Shown: piece after piece, positions 43,903 through 52,943 of the stretch
Layout of the letters: every line of letters begins with the position of its first letter
How positions within the stretch are numbered: the stretch's first letter is position 1
NCBI GenBank assembly: GCA_910579285.1
Contig: CAJTTT010000011.1
Location: forward strand, 37,796 to 101,795
Reading direction: 5' to 3'
DNA from: an uncultured Lachnospiraceae bacterium
GTDB taxonomy: Bacteria; Bacillota; Clostridia; Lachnospirales; Lachnospiraceae
Length of the DNA: 64,000 nt
The notes under the pieces: model-generated
Seen by the model: the letters and a program-made list of their open reading frames with translations, nothing else
Databases searched by the model: none
Told to the model about the DNA's origin: nothing
Program-made: the position numbers and the translations under genes

Positions 43903-44781
43903 TCAGATATTTAATACCTCCTCCAGACAGGGGATAGAATCTGTAGCGCCTTTTCTGGACACGGCAATGGCAGAAGCCTTCGCACACAGTCCCATCGCCT
44001 CCTGGACTGGCATTTTTCGAAGCATTGATGCAATGAAATACCCCGTAAACGTATCTCCTGCCGCTGTTGTGTCCACTACATCAGCCTCAAAGATTCCCTG
44101 CGTATATGTCTGGTTTTTGTCCCGGTACACAGATCCGGCACTGCCAAGAGTCAGCACAATTCTGGCTTCTGGATATTTTTCCATCATTTTCTCCAGCATC
44201 TTTTCCGGCTCTCTCTCTCCCGAAATCTGCTCTCCTTCTATCTCATTCAAAAGGAAAACCGATACTTTCGACAAATCACAGTCGTCCAGATTTGCATTAT
44301 AAGGAGATGGGTTCAGTACAATCTGCATTCCTTTTTCACTGGCTCTGTCTATAATATAGCCGATCTGGTTGATCTCATTTTGCAGAAGGATAATATCTTC
44401 TTTTTCGAAATGTCCCAGCACTTCATCTACCAGGTCTTTTGTAATTCCACGATTGCTGCCGCCGTATAAAAGAATACAGTTCTGGCCATTTTTATCAAGC
44501 TGGATAATCGTATGACCGCTCTTGCCAGGACTCTGACGTATGTAAGTAGTGTCCACTTTGCTTTGCGCGCATATATCCAGGAACATCTGGCCATCCCCAC
44601 CAACCTGTCCCGCATGATACACGGGCACGCCCGCCCGCGCAAGTGCGATGGACTGATTCAGCCCCTTTCCTCCACAAAAAACTTCCATTTTTGCAGAATC
44701 TATCGTCTCACCCGGCATTACCGCATGATCCACTTCATATACATAATCATAATTCAGCGATCCAAAATTCAGTACCTTCAT
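43903..44781 (-). CDS. rbsK: Ribokinase
   Basis: A 292-residue PfkB-family sugar kinase. GSLNYDYVYEVDHAVMPGET and FCGGKGLNQSIALARAG form the sugar site, and DTTAAGDTFTGYFIA holds the catalytic Asp in an AAGD version of the anion-hole motif. It phosphorylates ribose to ribose-5-phosphate in the cytoplasm. It is the last gene of the BMP transporter operon, next to rbsD. The ribosome site is GAGGAGGGTGCTAG. Confidence 0.88.
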   Translation of the reverse strand: MKVLNFGSLNYDYVYEVDHAVMPGETIDSAKMEVFCGGKGLNQSIALARAGVPVYHAGQVGGDGQMFLDICAQSKVDTTYIRQSPGKSGHTIIQLDKNGQNCILLYGGSNRGITKDLVDEVLGHFEKEDIILLQNEINQIGYIIDRASEKGMQIVLNPSPYNANLDDCDLSKVSVFLLNEIEGEQISGEREPEKMLEKMMEKYPEARIVLTLGSAGSVYRDKNQTYTQGIFEADVVDTTAAGDTFTGYFIASMLRKMPVQEAMGLCAKASAIAVSRKGATDSIPCLEEVLNI

Positions 44782-44810
44782 CTAGCACCCTCCTCATCGG
44801 TACAATACGT

Positions 44811-45206
44811 CTAAAATACCACCCCTGCCCGGAGAATAATATTCGGATAGGGAGAAAACTCACCGGTTCTTATGGCAAACCGGCACTCTTTCGCTTTCTC
44901 CTTTAAAGAGATATGCGGCATCGTCTCATAAGCAATATCCGGCATACTCTTTTGAATATACTCATATAACCGACTGTTCTTCTCCCGAATCTCCTCAGCT
45001 ATATAATAATATTCAACAGCAGTCTCTAAAAGCACCGCGTCAAGCACCTGCTCAAAAGCGGGAACACCTTTACACAGCGCCAGGTCGATCACGTCCACCC
45101 CCTTTGGGATCGGCATTCCTGCATCTCCGATCATCAACAGATCCATATGCCCCAATTCCGCAATATGCTTTATCAGGTCAGCATTTATAATCCCTGCTTT
45201 TTTCAT
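44811..45206 (-). CDS. rbsD: D-ribose pyranase
   Basis: A 131-residue RbsD/FucU protein: MKKAGIINADLIKHIAELGH has the catalytic His, GDAGMPIP and DLALCKGVPAF follow, and the C-terminal FAIRTGEFSPYPNIIL is the RbsD signature. It converts beta-pyranose to furanose forms of ribose, which suits a pathway where free ribose is released inside the cell before the kinase acts. The ribosome site is TAAGGAGCAG. Confidence 0.93.
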   Translation of the reverse strand: MKKAGIINADLIKHIAELGHMDLLMIGDAGMPIPKGVDVIDLALCKGVPAFEQVLDAVLLETAVEYYYIAEEIREKNSRLYEYIQKSMPDIAYETMPHISLKEKAKECRFAIRTGEFSPYPNIILRAGVVF

Positions 45207-45222
45207 ATAACCATTCTGCTCC

Positions 45223-47919
45223 TTACTGTACTTTCAATATTTTTTCCAAACGAATATCCCTGGAAGACGCTCCAATCATAATCGTCCTGGCGCCTATAAA
45301 TTTCTGGTATTCCATCTTATTCGGGTCAAAATAGTTCAGATATAATTCATCAATGTGAAACGTCACCCGCACCTTCTCCCCGGATTTTATGTGTACTCTT
45401 TGAAAATCGACCAATGTCTTTGCAACACTTTGAATTCCCTCAGGCACCGTTTCGGGGCGTCCCAAATAGCATTGTGCCACTTCGTCTCCGTCTCTGTCTC
45501 CTGCATTTTCAATATAAAAGACAGCTTTAAACCCTTCCCCATCGGCCAATACCTCTAGTTCACTGTATGAGAACTTCGTGTAACTTAGTCCATAACCGAA
45601 CGGATACATCGGCTCTATCCCTTTTTCATCAAACCAGCGGTATCCATTTAGCAGCCCTTCCGTAAAAAACGCCGTGTTTGGATGCACAGCATCCTTTTGG
45701 CTGATCCGTCCCGAAACAGCATAACGTTCCGGGTGCAATGTGTCCCTGGCCGCAAGATCCGATAGTTTTTGGGGAAAAGTAACCGGCAGCCTTCCCGCCG
45801 GATTAACACTTCCATCAAGAACGTCCATCGTTGCCAGCGCGCCTTCCTGACCGGAAAACCACATTTCCAGAATCGCCTTGACATGATCTCTCCACGGCAT
45901 TGCCACAGCATCCCCATTGTTCAGTATAACAACCGTGTTTGCATTTGCCGCAGCCACACGTTCTATCAGCATGTCCTGGTTCTCCTCCAATTCCAGTTTG
46001 TCATTCACGCTCTGATGCCATGCAAAACAAAGCGCCAGATCTGCCTGCTTCGCTGCTTCCACTGCATCTTTCATTGCTTTCTCTGACATAGAAGGCGTAG
46101 TCCATGCCAAACGTACTTCCAGCGGTTCCAGATAAATACAGGTATGATTAAAGTAGATTTCATATTTCTTTCCTGCCTCCAGCCACACCATTCCTCCCGC
46201 ATTGTTCCATCCGTCCGCACAGCTTACCACTTCTGAAAACGGATTTACCACTCCGTTGGCAGAAACCCGGATTCCCAGACCTACTCTGGTCAGATACTCT
46301 TTATCCACCGCCTCCCGGATATACAGATTGCCGGAAGTTGCTATGGACAAGTCGCCATTCTCCACATGATTTTTCTCAAATGCTTCCACCCCGGGGAACC
46401 TGCTCTGCAGACTGATTCTATGCATTCCCGTTTCATTTGAACACAAAAACCCATGCCACATATAATATTCCTTGGGAGTTTCTTTAAAAAATCCCCTTCT
46501 CTGTTCCCTCTTTAAGGCCGGAAGCGCGTTTTCACCCGAAAAATTAATTTCTTTGTCCACAACAAACGTTTCCGTCTGGGGAACGGCATCTAAATCTCCG
46601 TTGCTTAACGTCTCATATGTAAATCTTCCCACATATCTTTTCAGGCCATGCTCCGTACTGTCACATGACGGATATAAATGATCCGGAGGAATGACCATAC
46701 CGTCCAGATCGTCTCCTATGGAGAATGTAATATTTTCTCCATATTGCTCCCGCAAAAGCCGGTAAACACTATTCTTGCGGTCTTCAAAACCATAAGGGGA
46801 TTCCTTAAAAGTCGGCATTACCTGCTTATATCCTCCCGGTCCTATGACAGCCACCTTTTTCCCCGAAAAATCAACAGGCAGGATATCATCTTCATTTTTC
46901 AGCAAAACAGCGCCTTTTCCGGCCAGCCTTCTTGCCACCTCTGCGCTCTGCATCTTGACCGCATCGCCGATAGGCCCCGGGATTCTTTGTCCCTCATCCA
47001 GTATACCAAATCTGTCCAAAGTATCCAGGTAATAGTATACCGCATGATCCAGATCTTCCATAGTCACCGGCTGTCTGGGATCACGAATCGCCTCCAGCAG
47101 CTTTTTCCCGTAACAGGAACTCTCACTGCCCTCATCATAATAGTCTTCACCCGGCATTTCCAACGTTACCCCATGCCGGATCGCATTCGGATCATACAAG
47201 CAGTACCAGTCATCAAAGACAAATCCCTGAAAGCCCCATTTTCCGCGGGCGCATTCATCCATCATATAGGCATAGTCATATGTCCATGTTCCATTAACCT
47301 GGTTATAGTTTGTCATGGCACTTGCGACTCCGGCTCTCATTACCAGTTCATATGGGCGCATATACAGTTCATGAATTGTCTGTTCATCGACAACGCAATT
47401 CCCGGCTCCCTGGGCGGCTCCAGTGCTGGAAGCGAACATCTGTTTCAAATTCGCCAATGCCTGCTTTTCATCCTGAATCCCCTCTGCTTCCCTGGCTCCC
47501 AGTTCTCCATTGAGAACCGGATCTTCTCCGTATGTCTGATAGTTTCCTCCATTACTGGTTCCTTTCAGGGATATCGGATCCCTGGCTATGTTCACACGGG
47601 GAGTCAGCAGAATATGAATTCCTCCTGCCTTCGCCTCCCGCCCAAGCGCCTGCCCATAGTCAAAAGCGCTTTTCCTGTCAAATGTAGAAGCCAGACTCAC
47701 CTTGGAGGGAAATGCCGTTGTCTCCCAGCTTATATTGACTCCCGATTCTCCGTCTGCTATAAATACGTCAGGAATCCCAAGCCTCTTATTTCCCCGTATA
47801 AATCCGGCCTGATTTGCCCTATATGGATCCCACAGCTGCCCATGAACGCAGAGAAGCTTTTCTTCTTCACTCATGCTCCGAATCATCTCTAATACTTTTT
47901 CATTATTGTATTGTTTCAT
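45223..47919 (-). CDS. GH3 family beta-glycosidase with PA14-like insert, cytoplasmic
   Basis: 898 residues from ATG 47919 (AGGAGGAAAG upstream; a TTG at 47934 is rejected). There is no signal peptide. The barrel domain has FIADGESGVN, TPRVNIARDP and the nucleophile region FVFDDWY (Asp237). The usual Lys-His pair of GH3 reads KQ (ANLKQMF), which is unusual. A PA14-like insert lies near 430-560 (WHGFLCSNETGMHRISLQSR and onward), and a fibronectin-III-like domain ends the chain. The operon context (BMP transporter, rbsD, rbsK) suggests release of ribose from an imported glycoside rather than ordinary beta-glucoside cleavage. Confidence 0.88.
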   Translation of the reverse strand: MKQYNNEKVLEMIRSMSEEEKLLCVHGQLWDPYRANQAGFIRGNKRLGIPDVFIADGESGVNISWETTAFPSKVSLASTFDRKSAFDYGQALGREAKAGGIHILLTPRVNIARDPISLKGTSNGGNYQTYGEDPVLNGELGAREAEGIQDEKQALANLKQMFASSTGAAQGAGNCVVDEQTIHELYMRPYELVMRAGVASAMTNYNQVNGTWTYDYAYMMDECARGKWGFQGFVFDDWYCLYDPNAIRHGVTLEMPGEDYYDEGSESSCYGKKLLEAIRDPRQPVTMEDLDHAVYYYLDTLDRFGILDEGQRIPGPIGDAVKMQSAEVARRLAGKGAVLLKNEDDILPVDFSGKKVAVIGPGGYKQVMPTFKESPYGFEDRKNSVYRLLREQYGENITFSIGDDLDGMVIPPDHLYPSCDSTEHGLKRYVGRFTYETLSNGDLDAVPQTETFVVDKEINFSGENALPALKREQRRGFFKETPKEYYMWHGFLCSNETGMHRISLQSRFPGVEAFEKNHVENGDLSIATSGNLYIREAVDKEYLTRVGLGIRVSANGVVNPFSEVVSCADGWNNAGGMVWLEAGKKYEIYFNHTCIYLEPLEVRLAWTTPSMSEKAMKDAVEAAKQADLALCFAWHQSVNDKLELEENQDMLIERVAAANANTVVILNNGDAVAMPWRDHVKAILEMWFSGQEGALATMDVLDGSVNPAGRLPVTFPQKLSDLAARDTLHPERYAVSGRISQKDAVHPNTAFFTEGLLNGYRWFDEKGIEPMYPFGYGLSYTKFSYSELEVLADGEGFKAVFYIENAGDRDGDEVAQCYLGRPETVPEGIQSVAKTLVDFQRVHIKSGEKVRVTFHIDELYLNYFDPNKMEYQKFIGARTIMIGASSRDIRLEKILKVQ

Positions 47920-47937
47920 CTTTCCTCCTATCAACCA

Positions 47938-48870
47938 TCACGCTTTCGATGCTTTTTCATTCTGCTTTTTCTTGAACGCATACCAGGCATACAGACACAT
48001 GGCAATGAGCGTGACTACATACGGAATCATAAGCACCAGCTGGGATGGCAGATTGATGGTCTGCAGGGTATTAGATACCGAATCGGCAATACCGAACAGC
48101 AGTGCCGAAAGCATTCCCAGAATCGGATGCTGTCCGCTCATGGCCGCCGCCGCAATGCCGATCCATCCACGCCCGGCTGTTATATTTTTAACAAACCATG
48201 ATACATATCCCATGGACATATAGGCTCCACCCATACCGGATAATACGCCCGCAATCACAAGCGCAATACTTTTGGTTCTGAACACGCTGATACCTACGGA
48301 TTTTGCAGCATCCGGATTCTCACCAACCGCACGGATGCGCAGTCCGAGTTTTGTCCGAAACAGTAAAAACCAGATAACAAACGCCGAAATAAATGCCAAA
48401 TAGGTAACAACATTCTGTCCAGATACCACTTCTCCGATCATCGGAATATCTTTGATCACCGGAATATCCACTGCCGGCATCACCTTGCTGCTTAGGCTCG
48501 AAGAAATACCTCTTACTCCCGTCAGTGCATATAAGAGAAATACAGTTCCACCGCTTCCGATCAGATTGATGGAAAGACCTGCAAGAATCTCATTTACCTC
48601 CATCTTAAAAATAATGTAGGAGAGAAGATACCCTGTTGCCCCTCCCACCAGTACTGCAAGCAGAAATCCGATCCACGCGCTTCCGGTCCACGCCGAAACA
48701 ACAACGCCTACAAATGCGGAAATTAACATAGTTCCTTCCATTGTGATATTTCCCACACCCGCCCTTTCAGATATAACAGAGCTTAAAGTAGCCAACAGAA
48801 TGGGCGTTGTCAGGCGCAGCACGGAAAACATAAACGGAACACTGAAAATCAAATCAAATATATTATCCAA
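47938..48870 (-). CDS. BMP-type ABC permease, second subunit
   Basis: 311 residues from TTG 48870, which follows AAAGGAGGAATCAGTC and overlaps the end of the first permease by 8 bp. About eight to nine helices; ERAGVGNITMEGTMLISAF and LGLRIRAVGENPDAAKSVGI are the coupling-loop blocks of the BPD_transp_2 permeases for nucleosides and ribose-like sugars. It pairs with the permease gene just upstream. A start at 48924 would create a long overlap and is unlikely. Confidence 0.9.
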   Translation of the reverse strand: MDNIFDLIFSVPFMFSVLRLTTPILLATLSSVISERAGVGNITMEGTMLISAFVGVVVSAWTGSAWIGFLLAVLVGGATGYLLSYIIFKMEVNEILAGLSINLIGSGGTVFLLYALTGVRGISSSLSSKVMPAVDIPVIKDIPMIGEVVSGQNVVTYLAFISAFVIWFLLFRTKLGLRIRAVGENPDAAKSVGISVFRTKSIALVIAGVLSGMGGAYMSMGYVSWFVKNITAGRGWIGIAAAAMSGQHPILGMLSALLFGIADSVSNTLQTINLPSQLVLMIPYVVTLIAMCLYAWYAFKKKQNEKASKA

Positions 48871-49969
48871 GACTGATTCCTCCTTTTTCTCCACGATCCG
48901 CTTCCAACTGCCTGCTAAGTTCACAGGTTCTCTTTTGCTTATATTTTGCCAGGAAACGCTCGGCCAGAATAAACACGAGAATAACCGCCTGTATCACAGA
49001 CACAAAATCCGTCTGCATTCCCGTTTTCATTGACATGAGATCCGCCCCTTTTCTCAGATAAGCAAGAAACAAGGCTGCCAGCGGAATGTATTTCGGATTT
49101 CTTCCCGCCAGGATGCCCAGAGTCACGCCGTCCCAGCCATGATTTGTCAGTCCGGTCCAGGAGAACCTCCGATATACGCCTAATATTTCCATCGCTCCGG
49201 CCGCTCCAGAAAGAGCTCCTCCCAGCATCTGGGATGCGATCAATACAAAACCAATATTCACCCCTGCATATTTTGCAAACTTATCATTCTGCCCGACTAA
49301 ACGAATTTCATATCCCCACCGGGTTTTGTACATAAACCAATAAATCAGAATCACCAGCAAAATAGCTGCAATAAATCCCATATGTACATCACTTCCGGGA
49401 ATCAGGGGCATAATTCTGGCTGTCTTTGGGAATTTCCCGGACACAACACTTCCTGCGGAAGCGTCCCTGAAATAATAGCTGATGATAAACAGGCCCAGAT
49501 TCATACATGCATAATTCAAAAGCATGGATCCTACCATCTCCGACGCCCCGAGTTTATACCTCATCAGTGCCGGAACGGCTCCTATGAACCCACACACCAC
49601 TGCCGCCGCCGCTACACATACAGCCGGGTGGATTCCCGCCGGCATATTTGTGGACAGCGCCACCACTGCCGCCACTACACCGCCAAAGAAAAACGCTCCT
49701 TCTCCGAATAAGTTGAATTGATTCGCACTAAACATCACGCAGACTGCCAGCCCCGTTATGACGATTGGAATCCACATGGTGAGCAGGCTGCAAAAGTTAT
49801 TAAAACTCATAACCGGCCCCAGCACCAGATACCGTACTGACAAAAGCGGATCATCACTCACAAGCAAAATGATGAGAATAGATAAAATCACACCTATCGC
49901 GACTGCCAGACCGGTTCTGAGGACAGTAAATTCTCTATTCAGTTTTTCCTGTGTCATATTTTTACGCAT
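48863..49969 (-). CDS. BMP-type ABC permease, first subunit
   Basis: 368 residues from ATG 49969, overlapping the ATPase stop by 8 bp. The N-terminus is cytoplasmic, then nine or ten helices; FSANQFNLFGEGAFFFGG and YEIRLVGQNDKFAKYAGV are the family blocks with the EAA-like loop. With the second permease it forms the heterodimer channel used by BMP-type nucleoside importers (NupPQ/YufPQ type). Confidence 0.92.
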   Translation of the reverse strand: MRKNMTQEKLNREFTVLRTGLAVAIGVILSILIILLVSDDPLLSVRYLVLGPVMSFNNFCSLLTMWIPIVITGLAVCVMFSANQFNLFGEGAFFFGGVVAAVVALSTNMPAGIHPAVCVAAAAVVCGFIGAVPALMRYKLGASEMVGSMLLNYACMNLGLFIISYYFRDASAGSVVSGKFPKTARIMPLIPGSDVHMGFIAAILLVILIYWFMYKTRWGYEIRLVGQNDKFAKYAGVNIGFVLIASQMLGGALSGAAGAMEILGVYRRFSWTGLTNHGWDGVTLGILAGRNPKYIPLAALFLAYLRKGADLMSMKTGMQTDFVSVIQAVILVFILAERFLAKYKQKRTCELSRQLEADRGEKGGISLG

Positions 49970-51512
49970 ACATCCGCCTCTCAATCTCAGCACTATCCAT
50001 TTTCTTTACTCCAAGCATATAAAGCCCTAATTCCTCTTCTGTCAAAAGACTGGTGTCCTCAAAATACGCAGCAATCTTACCATTATAAAATACCGCAAGA
50101 CTGTCTGATAATCCCAGCACTTCATTCAAATCTGCAGAATTCAGTATGATCGCCTTACCCTCATCCCGCAGCTGGACTAATTTTTCCCGGATAAATGTGG
50201 CTGCTCCAATATCAATTCCTCTGGAAGGCTGATCCACCAAAATCACTTTCGGATCCTGTGAAAATTCACGCGCGACCACTACCTTCTGTATATTTCCTCC
50301 TGAAAGCATTCCGATTTCCTGATTTTTTCCACTGCATTTTACCCGGTATTCTTTGATAAGATATTCTGCTTCCTCAGCAATCGCCCTCTCATTTAGCAGC
50401 ACTTTTCCAGTAAATTTCTTTGCCCTGTGCCTGCCCGCCAGAATATTATTCATAATGCTGAACTTCTTGGCCGTTCCATGAACCATACGATCCTCTGGTA
50501 TATGTGTGATACCCATATCTCTAATCTTGCGGATGGACTGATTGGTAATATCTTTATCATACAGACTGATACTGCCGCTTTCCACATGGCACATACTGGC
50601 AATGGCTTCGAGAACCTCATGCTGTCCATTGCCCTCCACACCCGCCACCCCGAAAATTTCTCCGCTTCGTACTCTCATGGAAACCTTGTCCAGTACTTTC
50701 CTTCCCACACTATTCCTGCATGTGATATTCTCTACCTTTAGTACCGTTTCTTTCGGGTCTGCCTTTGTTTTCTCTATCACTTCCACCACATCTCTGCCAA
50801 CCATCAACCTGGAAATGTCGGTTTCCGTAACATCCGATATATTCTCTGTGGCAACCATCCTTCCGTTTTTCATAACAGAGACACGATCACATAATTTTTT
50901 CACTTCATATAACTTATGGGAAATGAAAAGAATCGTATGTCCTTCATCCCGAAGATGTTTCAATTCCTCAAACAACTCATCCGTTTCCTGAGGCGTCAGA
51001 ACAGTTGTCGGCTCATCCAGAATCAAAGTCTCCGCGCCTTTTAACAACGCCTTGATGATTTCCACCCGCTGCTTCATTCCCACTGAAATATCTTCCACTT
51101 TTTCGTTTGTCGGAACAGGCAGATTATATTTTTCCGCTATCTCTTCTGTGATTCTTACCGCTTCTTTTTTATCAAACCTGATACCTTTCTGCGGTTCCAC
51201 GCCCAAAACTACATTTTCCGCCACAGTAAGGGAGGGCACCAGCATGAAATGCTGATGCACCATCCCGATACTGCACTCGATAGCTTTGGCAGATGATGTG
51301 AGATGAACCTCTTTCCCTTTTACATAAATGGTGCCCTCGCTAGGCTGCTCTATTCCGTAGAGCATTTTCATAAAAGTCGATTTCCCTGCCCCGTTCTCTC
51401 CGCAGATCGCATGGATTTCTCCCCTTTTGGCAGCAAAATTAATATCTTTATTCGCCATGACACCATTATCATATATTTTGACGATGTGCTCTGCTCTTAG
51501 AATTTCATCCAT
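49962..51512 (-). CDS. BMP-type ABC importer ATPase, two nucleotide-binding domains
   Basis: A 516-residue RbsA/NupO-like protein. The first domain has a full Walker A (GENGAGKST), a signature region (DISVGMKQRVEI) and Walker B (LILDEPT). The second has GVEGNGQHE, an altered Walker A lacking the GKS/T, with LSGGNIQKVVVARE and VILVDQPSRGID in which Gln replaces the catalytic Glu. This asymmetry is usual for the family. It energises import through the two permeases encoded next. The ribosome site is GGAGAAGGGGTTTAAA. Confidence 0.94.
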   Translation of the reverse strand: MDEILRAEHIVKIYDNGVMANKDINFAAKRGEIHAICGENGAGKSTFMKMLYGIEQPSEGTIYVKGKEVHLTSSAKAIECSIGMVHQHFMLVPSLTVAENVVLGVEPQKGIRFDKKEAVRITEEIAEKYNLPVPTNEKVEDISVGMKQRVEIIKALLKGAETLILDEPTTVLTPQETDELFEELKHLRDEGHTILFISHKLYEVKKLCDRVSVMKNGRMVATENISDVTETDISRLMVGRDVVEVIEKTKADPKETVLKVENITCRNSVGRKVLDKVSMRVRSGEIFGVAGVEGNGQHEVLEAIASMCHVESGSISLYDKDITNQSIRKIRDMGITHIPEDRMVHGTAKKFSIMNNILAGRHRAKKFTGKVLLNERAIAEEAEYLIKEYRVKCSGKNQEIGMLSGGNIQKVVVAREFSQDPKVILVDQPSRGIDIGAATFIREKLVQLRDEGKAIILNSADLNEVLGLSDSLAVFYNGKIAAYFEDTSLLTEEELGLYMLGVKKMDSAEIERRMYA

Positions 51513-51539
51513 TTTAAACCCCTTCTCCTACTGTCCTTC

Positions 51540-52643
51540 CTACTGGACGTATTTTGCTTTGAATGTATCCAGTTCCTCAGATGTCATGCCATATGCAGAA
51601 GATACCGTAATCTTTCCACTGATGATGTCCTGCTTTGCCTGATCGATCTTCGCCGCCTGATCTTTCGAGACATGTGCATTGTAATAATCATTTGCAACGA
51701 TACCAACACACTCTTTGTCCAGTCCCAGATATTCACAGGTTCCATAAGGTATTTTCCCTGTTCTGCTAAGTTCATATGCATTTAGCAGAGAAACATCCAC
51801 CCGCTTCAAAGAACTTGTTAAAATAGTCTCTGCTTTTTCCGGGTCGCTCTCTCTGAAAATCTCAGACTGATCCGTATCAGATCCGATGGCCAGATTCCCT
51901 GTCTCTTTTGCCGCTTCAAATACACCGACGCCTGCATTCGATGCAAGCTGGAAGATTACATCTGCGCCTGCATTATACTGCACCAAAGCCAGCTCTTTTC
52001 CCTTTGCCGAATCATCCCAGTTGCCTGTATAAGAAATAAGAGCTTTGATATTCGGATTTACATAAGCGGCACCCTCCAAAAAGCCTACCAGCGAATCATT
52101 GACTACTGTAGAATCCGCTCCCCCAATAAAGCCGATCACTCCGGTCTCAGAAACACTTGCCGCAGCCATACCTGCCAAAAACGCTCCTTCATTCGCACTA
52201 TAACTCATACTGTAAATATTGTCATAGCCTTCAATCGGCTCGTCAAAAAACCAAAACTCTTTATCCGGGTGATCCTCGGCTGCTGCTTCTATATATTCCA
52301 TCATTGTCCAGGAACCAGCCACAATGATATCCCAGTCTTCACTCAAAGTATCTTCAATAATTGAATCATACTTGGACTGATCCAGCGTCATCTCAATAAC
52401 TTTTGTTTCAACCTCATCTCCATACTTTTCCCGGATAGATTCCATACCGGCTGCAGAACAGTCATACCACGCAAGGTCTCCCAGATATCCATTCAGTAAA
52501 AGTACAATCTTTGTCTTCCCACCCCCGTTTTCATCCGCAGCACCGCTTTCCGCTTCCTTCTGTCCACATCCAATCAGTCCTCCTGCCATCATCGCAAGGC
52601 CTAATGCAAATCCAATCGTCTTTTTAACATGATTTCTTTTCAT
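51540..52643 (-). CDS. BMP-family substrate-binding lipoprotein
   Basis: A 367-residue lipoprotein with lipobox GGLIGC. The body has NGYLGDLAWYDCSAAGM, YSANEGAFLAGMAAA, GVIGFIGGADSTVVNDSLVGF and ADVIFQLASNAGVGV, typical of Med/BMP proteins that bind purine nucleosides or related ribosides. It is the first and probably most strongly made gene of the operon. The ribosome site is AAGGAGACCAGCT. Ligand selectivity cannot be read with certainty; ribosylated compounds fit the neighbours. Confidence 0.93.
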   Translation of the reverse strand: MKRNHVKKTIGFALGLAMMAGGLIGCGQKEAESGAADENGGGKTKIVLLLNGYLGDLAWYDCSAAGMESIREKYGDEVETKVIEMTLDQSKYDSIIEDTLSEDWDIIVAGSWTMMEYIEAAAEDHPDKEFWFFDEPIEGYDNIYSMSYSANEGAFLAGMAAASVSETGVIGFIGGADSTVVNDSLVGFLEGAAYVNPNIKALISYTGNWDDSAKGKELALVQYNAGADVIFQLASNAGVGVFEAAKETGNLAIGSDTDQSEIFRESDPEKAETILTSSLKRVDVSLLNAYELSRTGKIPYGTCEYLGLDKECVGIVANDYYNAHVSKDQAAKIDQAKQDIISGKITVSSAYGMTSEELDTFKAKYVQ

Positions 52644-52728
52644 AGCTGGTCTCCTTATACTGTGTTTACTTATTCCCTGTTTTCTTTTAATTGTAAATAT
52701 TCTGCTTCCTCCTCTCCTTTCTTCACAT

Positions 52729-52746
52729 AATTAAACCGGTTTAATT
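52729..52746. promoter_or_regulatory. Perfect LacI-type operator
   Basis: AATTAAACCGGTTTAATT is a perfect 18-bp palindrome with a central CG, as in GalR/LacI operators. It lies about 43 bp downstream of the predicted start point of the BMP operon, a position suited to road-block repression. Confidence 0.88.
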
Positions 52747-52756
52747 GAGAGAAAAA

Positions 52757-52851
52757 TATAAAAATGACCTATCATATGTCATTTTTATACTTACTTGTAT
52801 ATCATAATGCACAATACATGTCAATAATTATCTATAAAAAAGTCATTTTTA
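52757..52851 (-). promoter_or_regulatory. BMP-operon promoter with a second inverted repeat
   Basis: On the minus strand TTGACA (52824-52819), 17 bp, TATACA (52801-52796). A perfect 12-bp inverted repeat, TATAAAAATGAC (52757-52768) and GTCATTTTTATA (52778-52789), covers the start point, and GTCATTTTTA recurs at 52842-52851 upstream of the -35. These sites differ from the LacI operator. Confidence 0.65.
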
Positions 52852-52875
52852 CCAAATTATGAACATTTATATGTT

Positions 52876-52917
52876 TTGACATTTCTCATTAAATCTGGTA
52901 AAATTATATCGGTTTAA
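52876..52917 (+). promoter_or_regulatory. Promoter of the LacI-family gene with overlapping operator
   Basis: TTGACA (52876-52881), 17 bp, TAAAAT (52899-52904). TTATATCGGTTTAA (52904-52917) matches the core of the 18-bp palindrome at 12 of 14 positions and covers the start point, which suggests self-repression. Confidence 0.82.
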
Positions 52918-52943
52918 TAAATTCTGGTAAAGGAATGTTTAAC

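Noticed and set aside
46678..47892. Plus-strand open frame of 404 codons
   Set aside because: It mirrors the GH3 gene on the other strand and has no recognisable domain.
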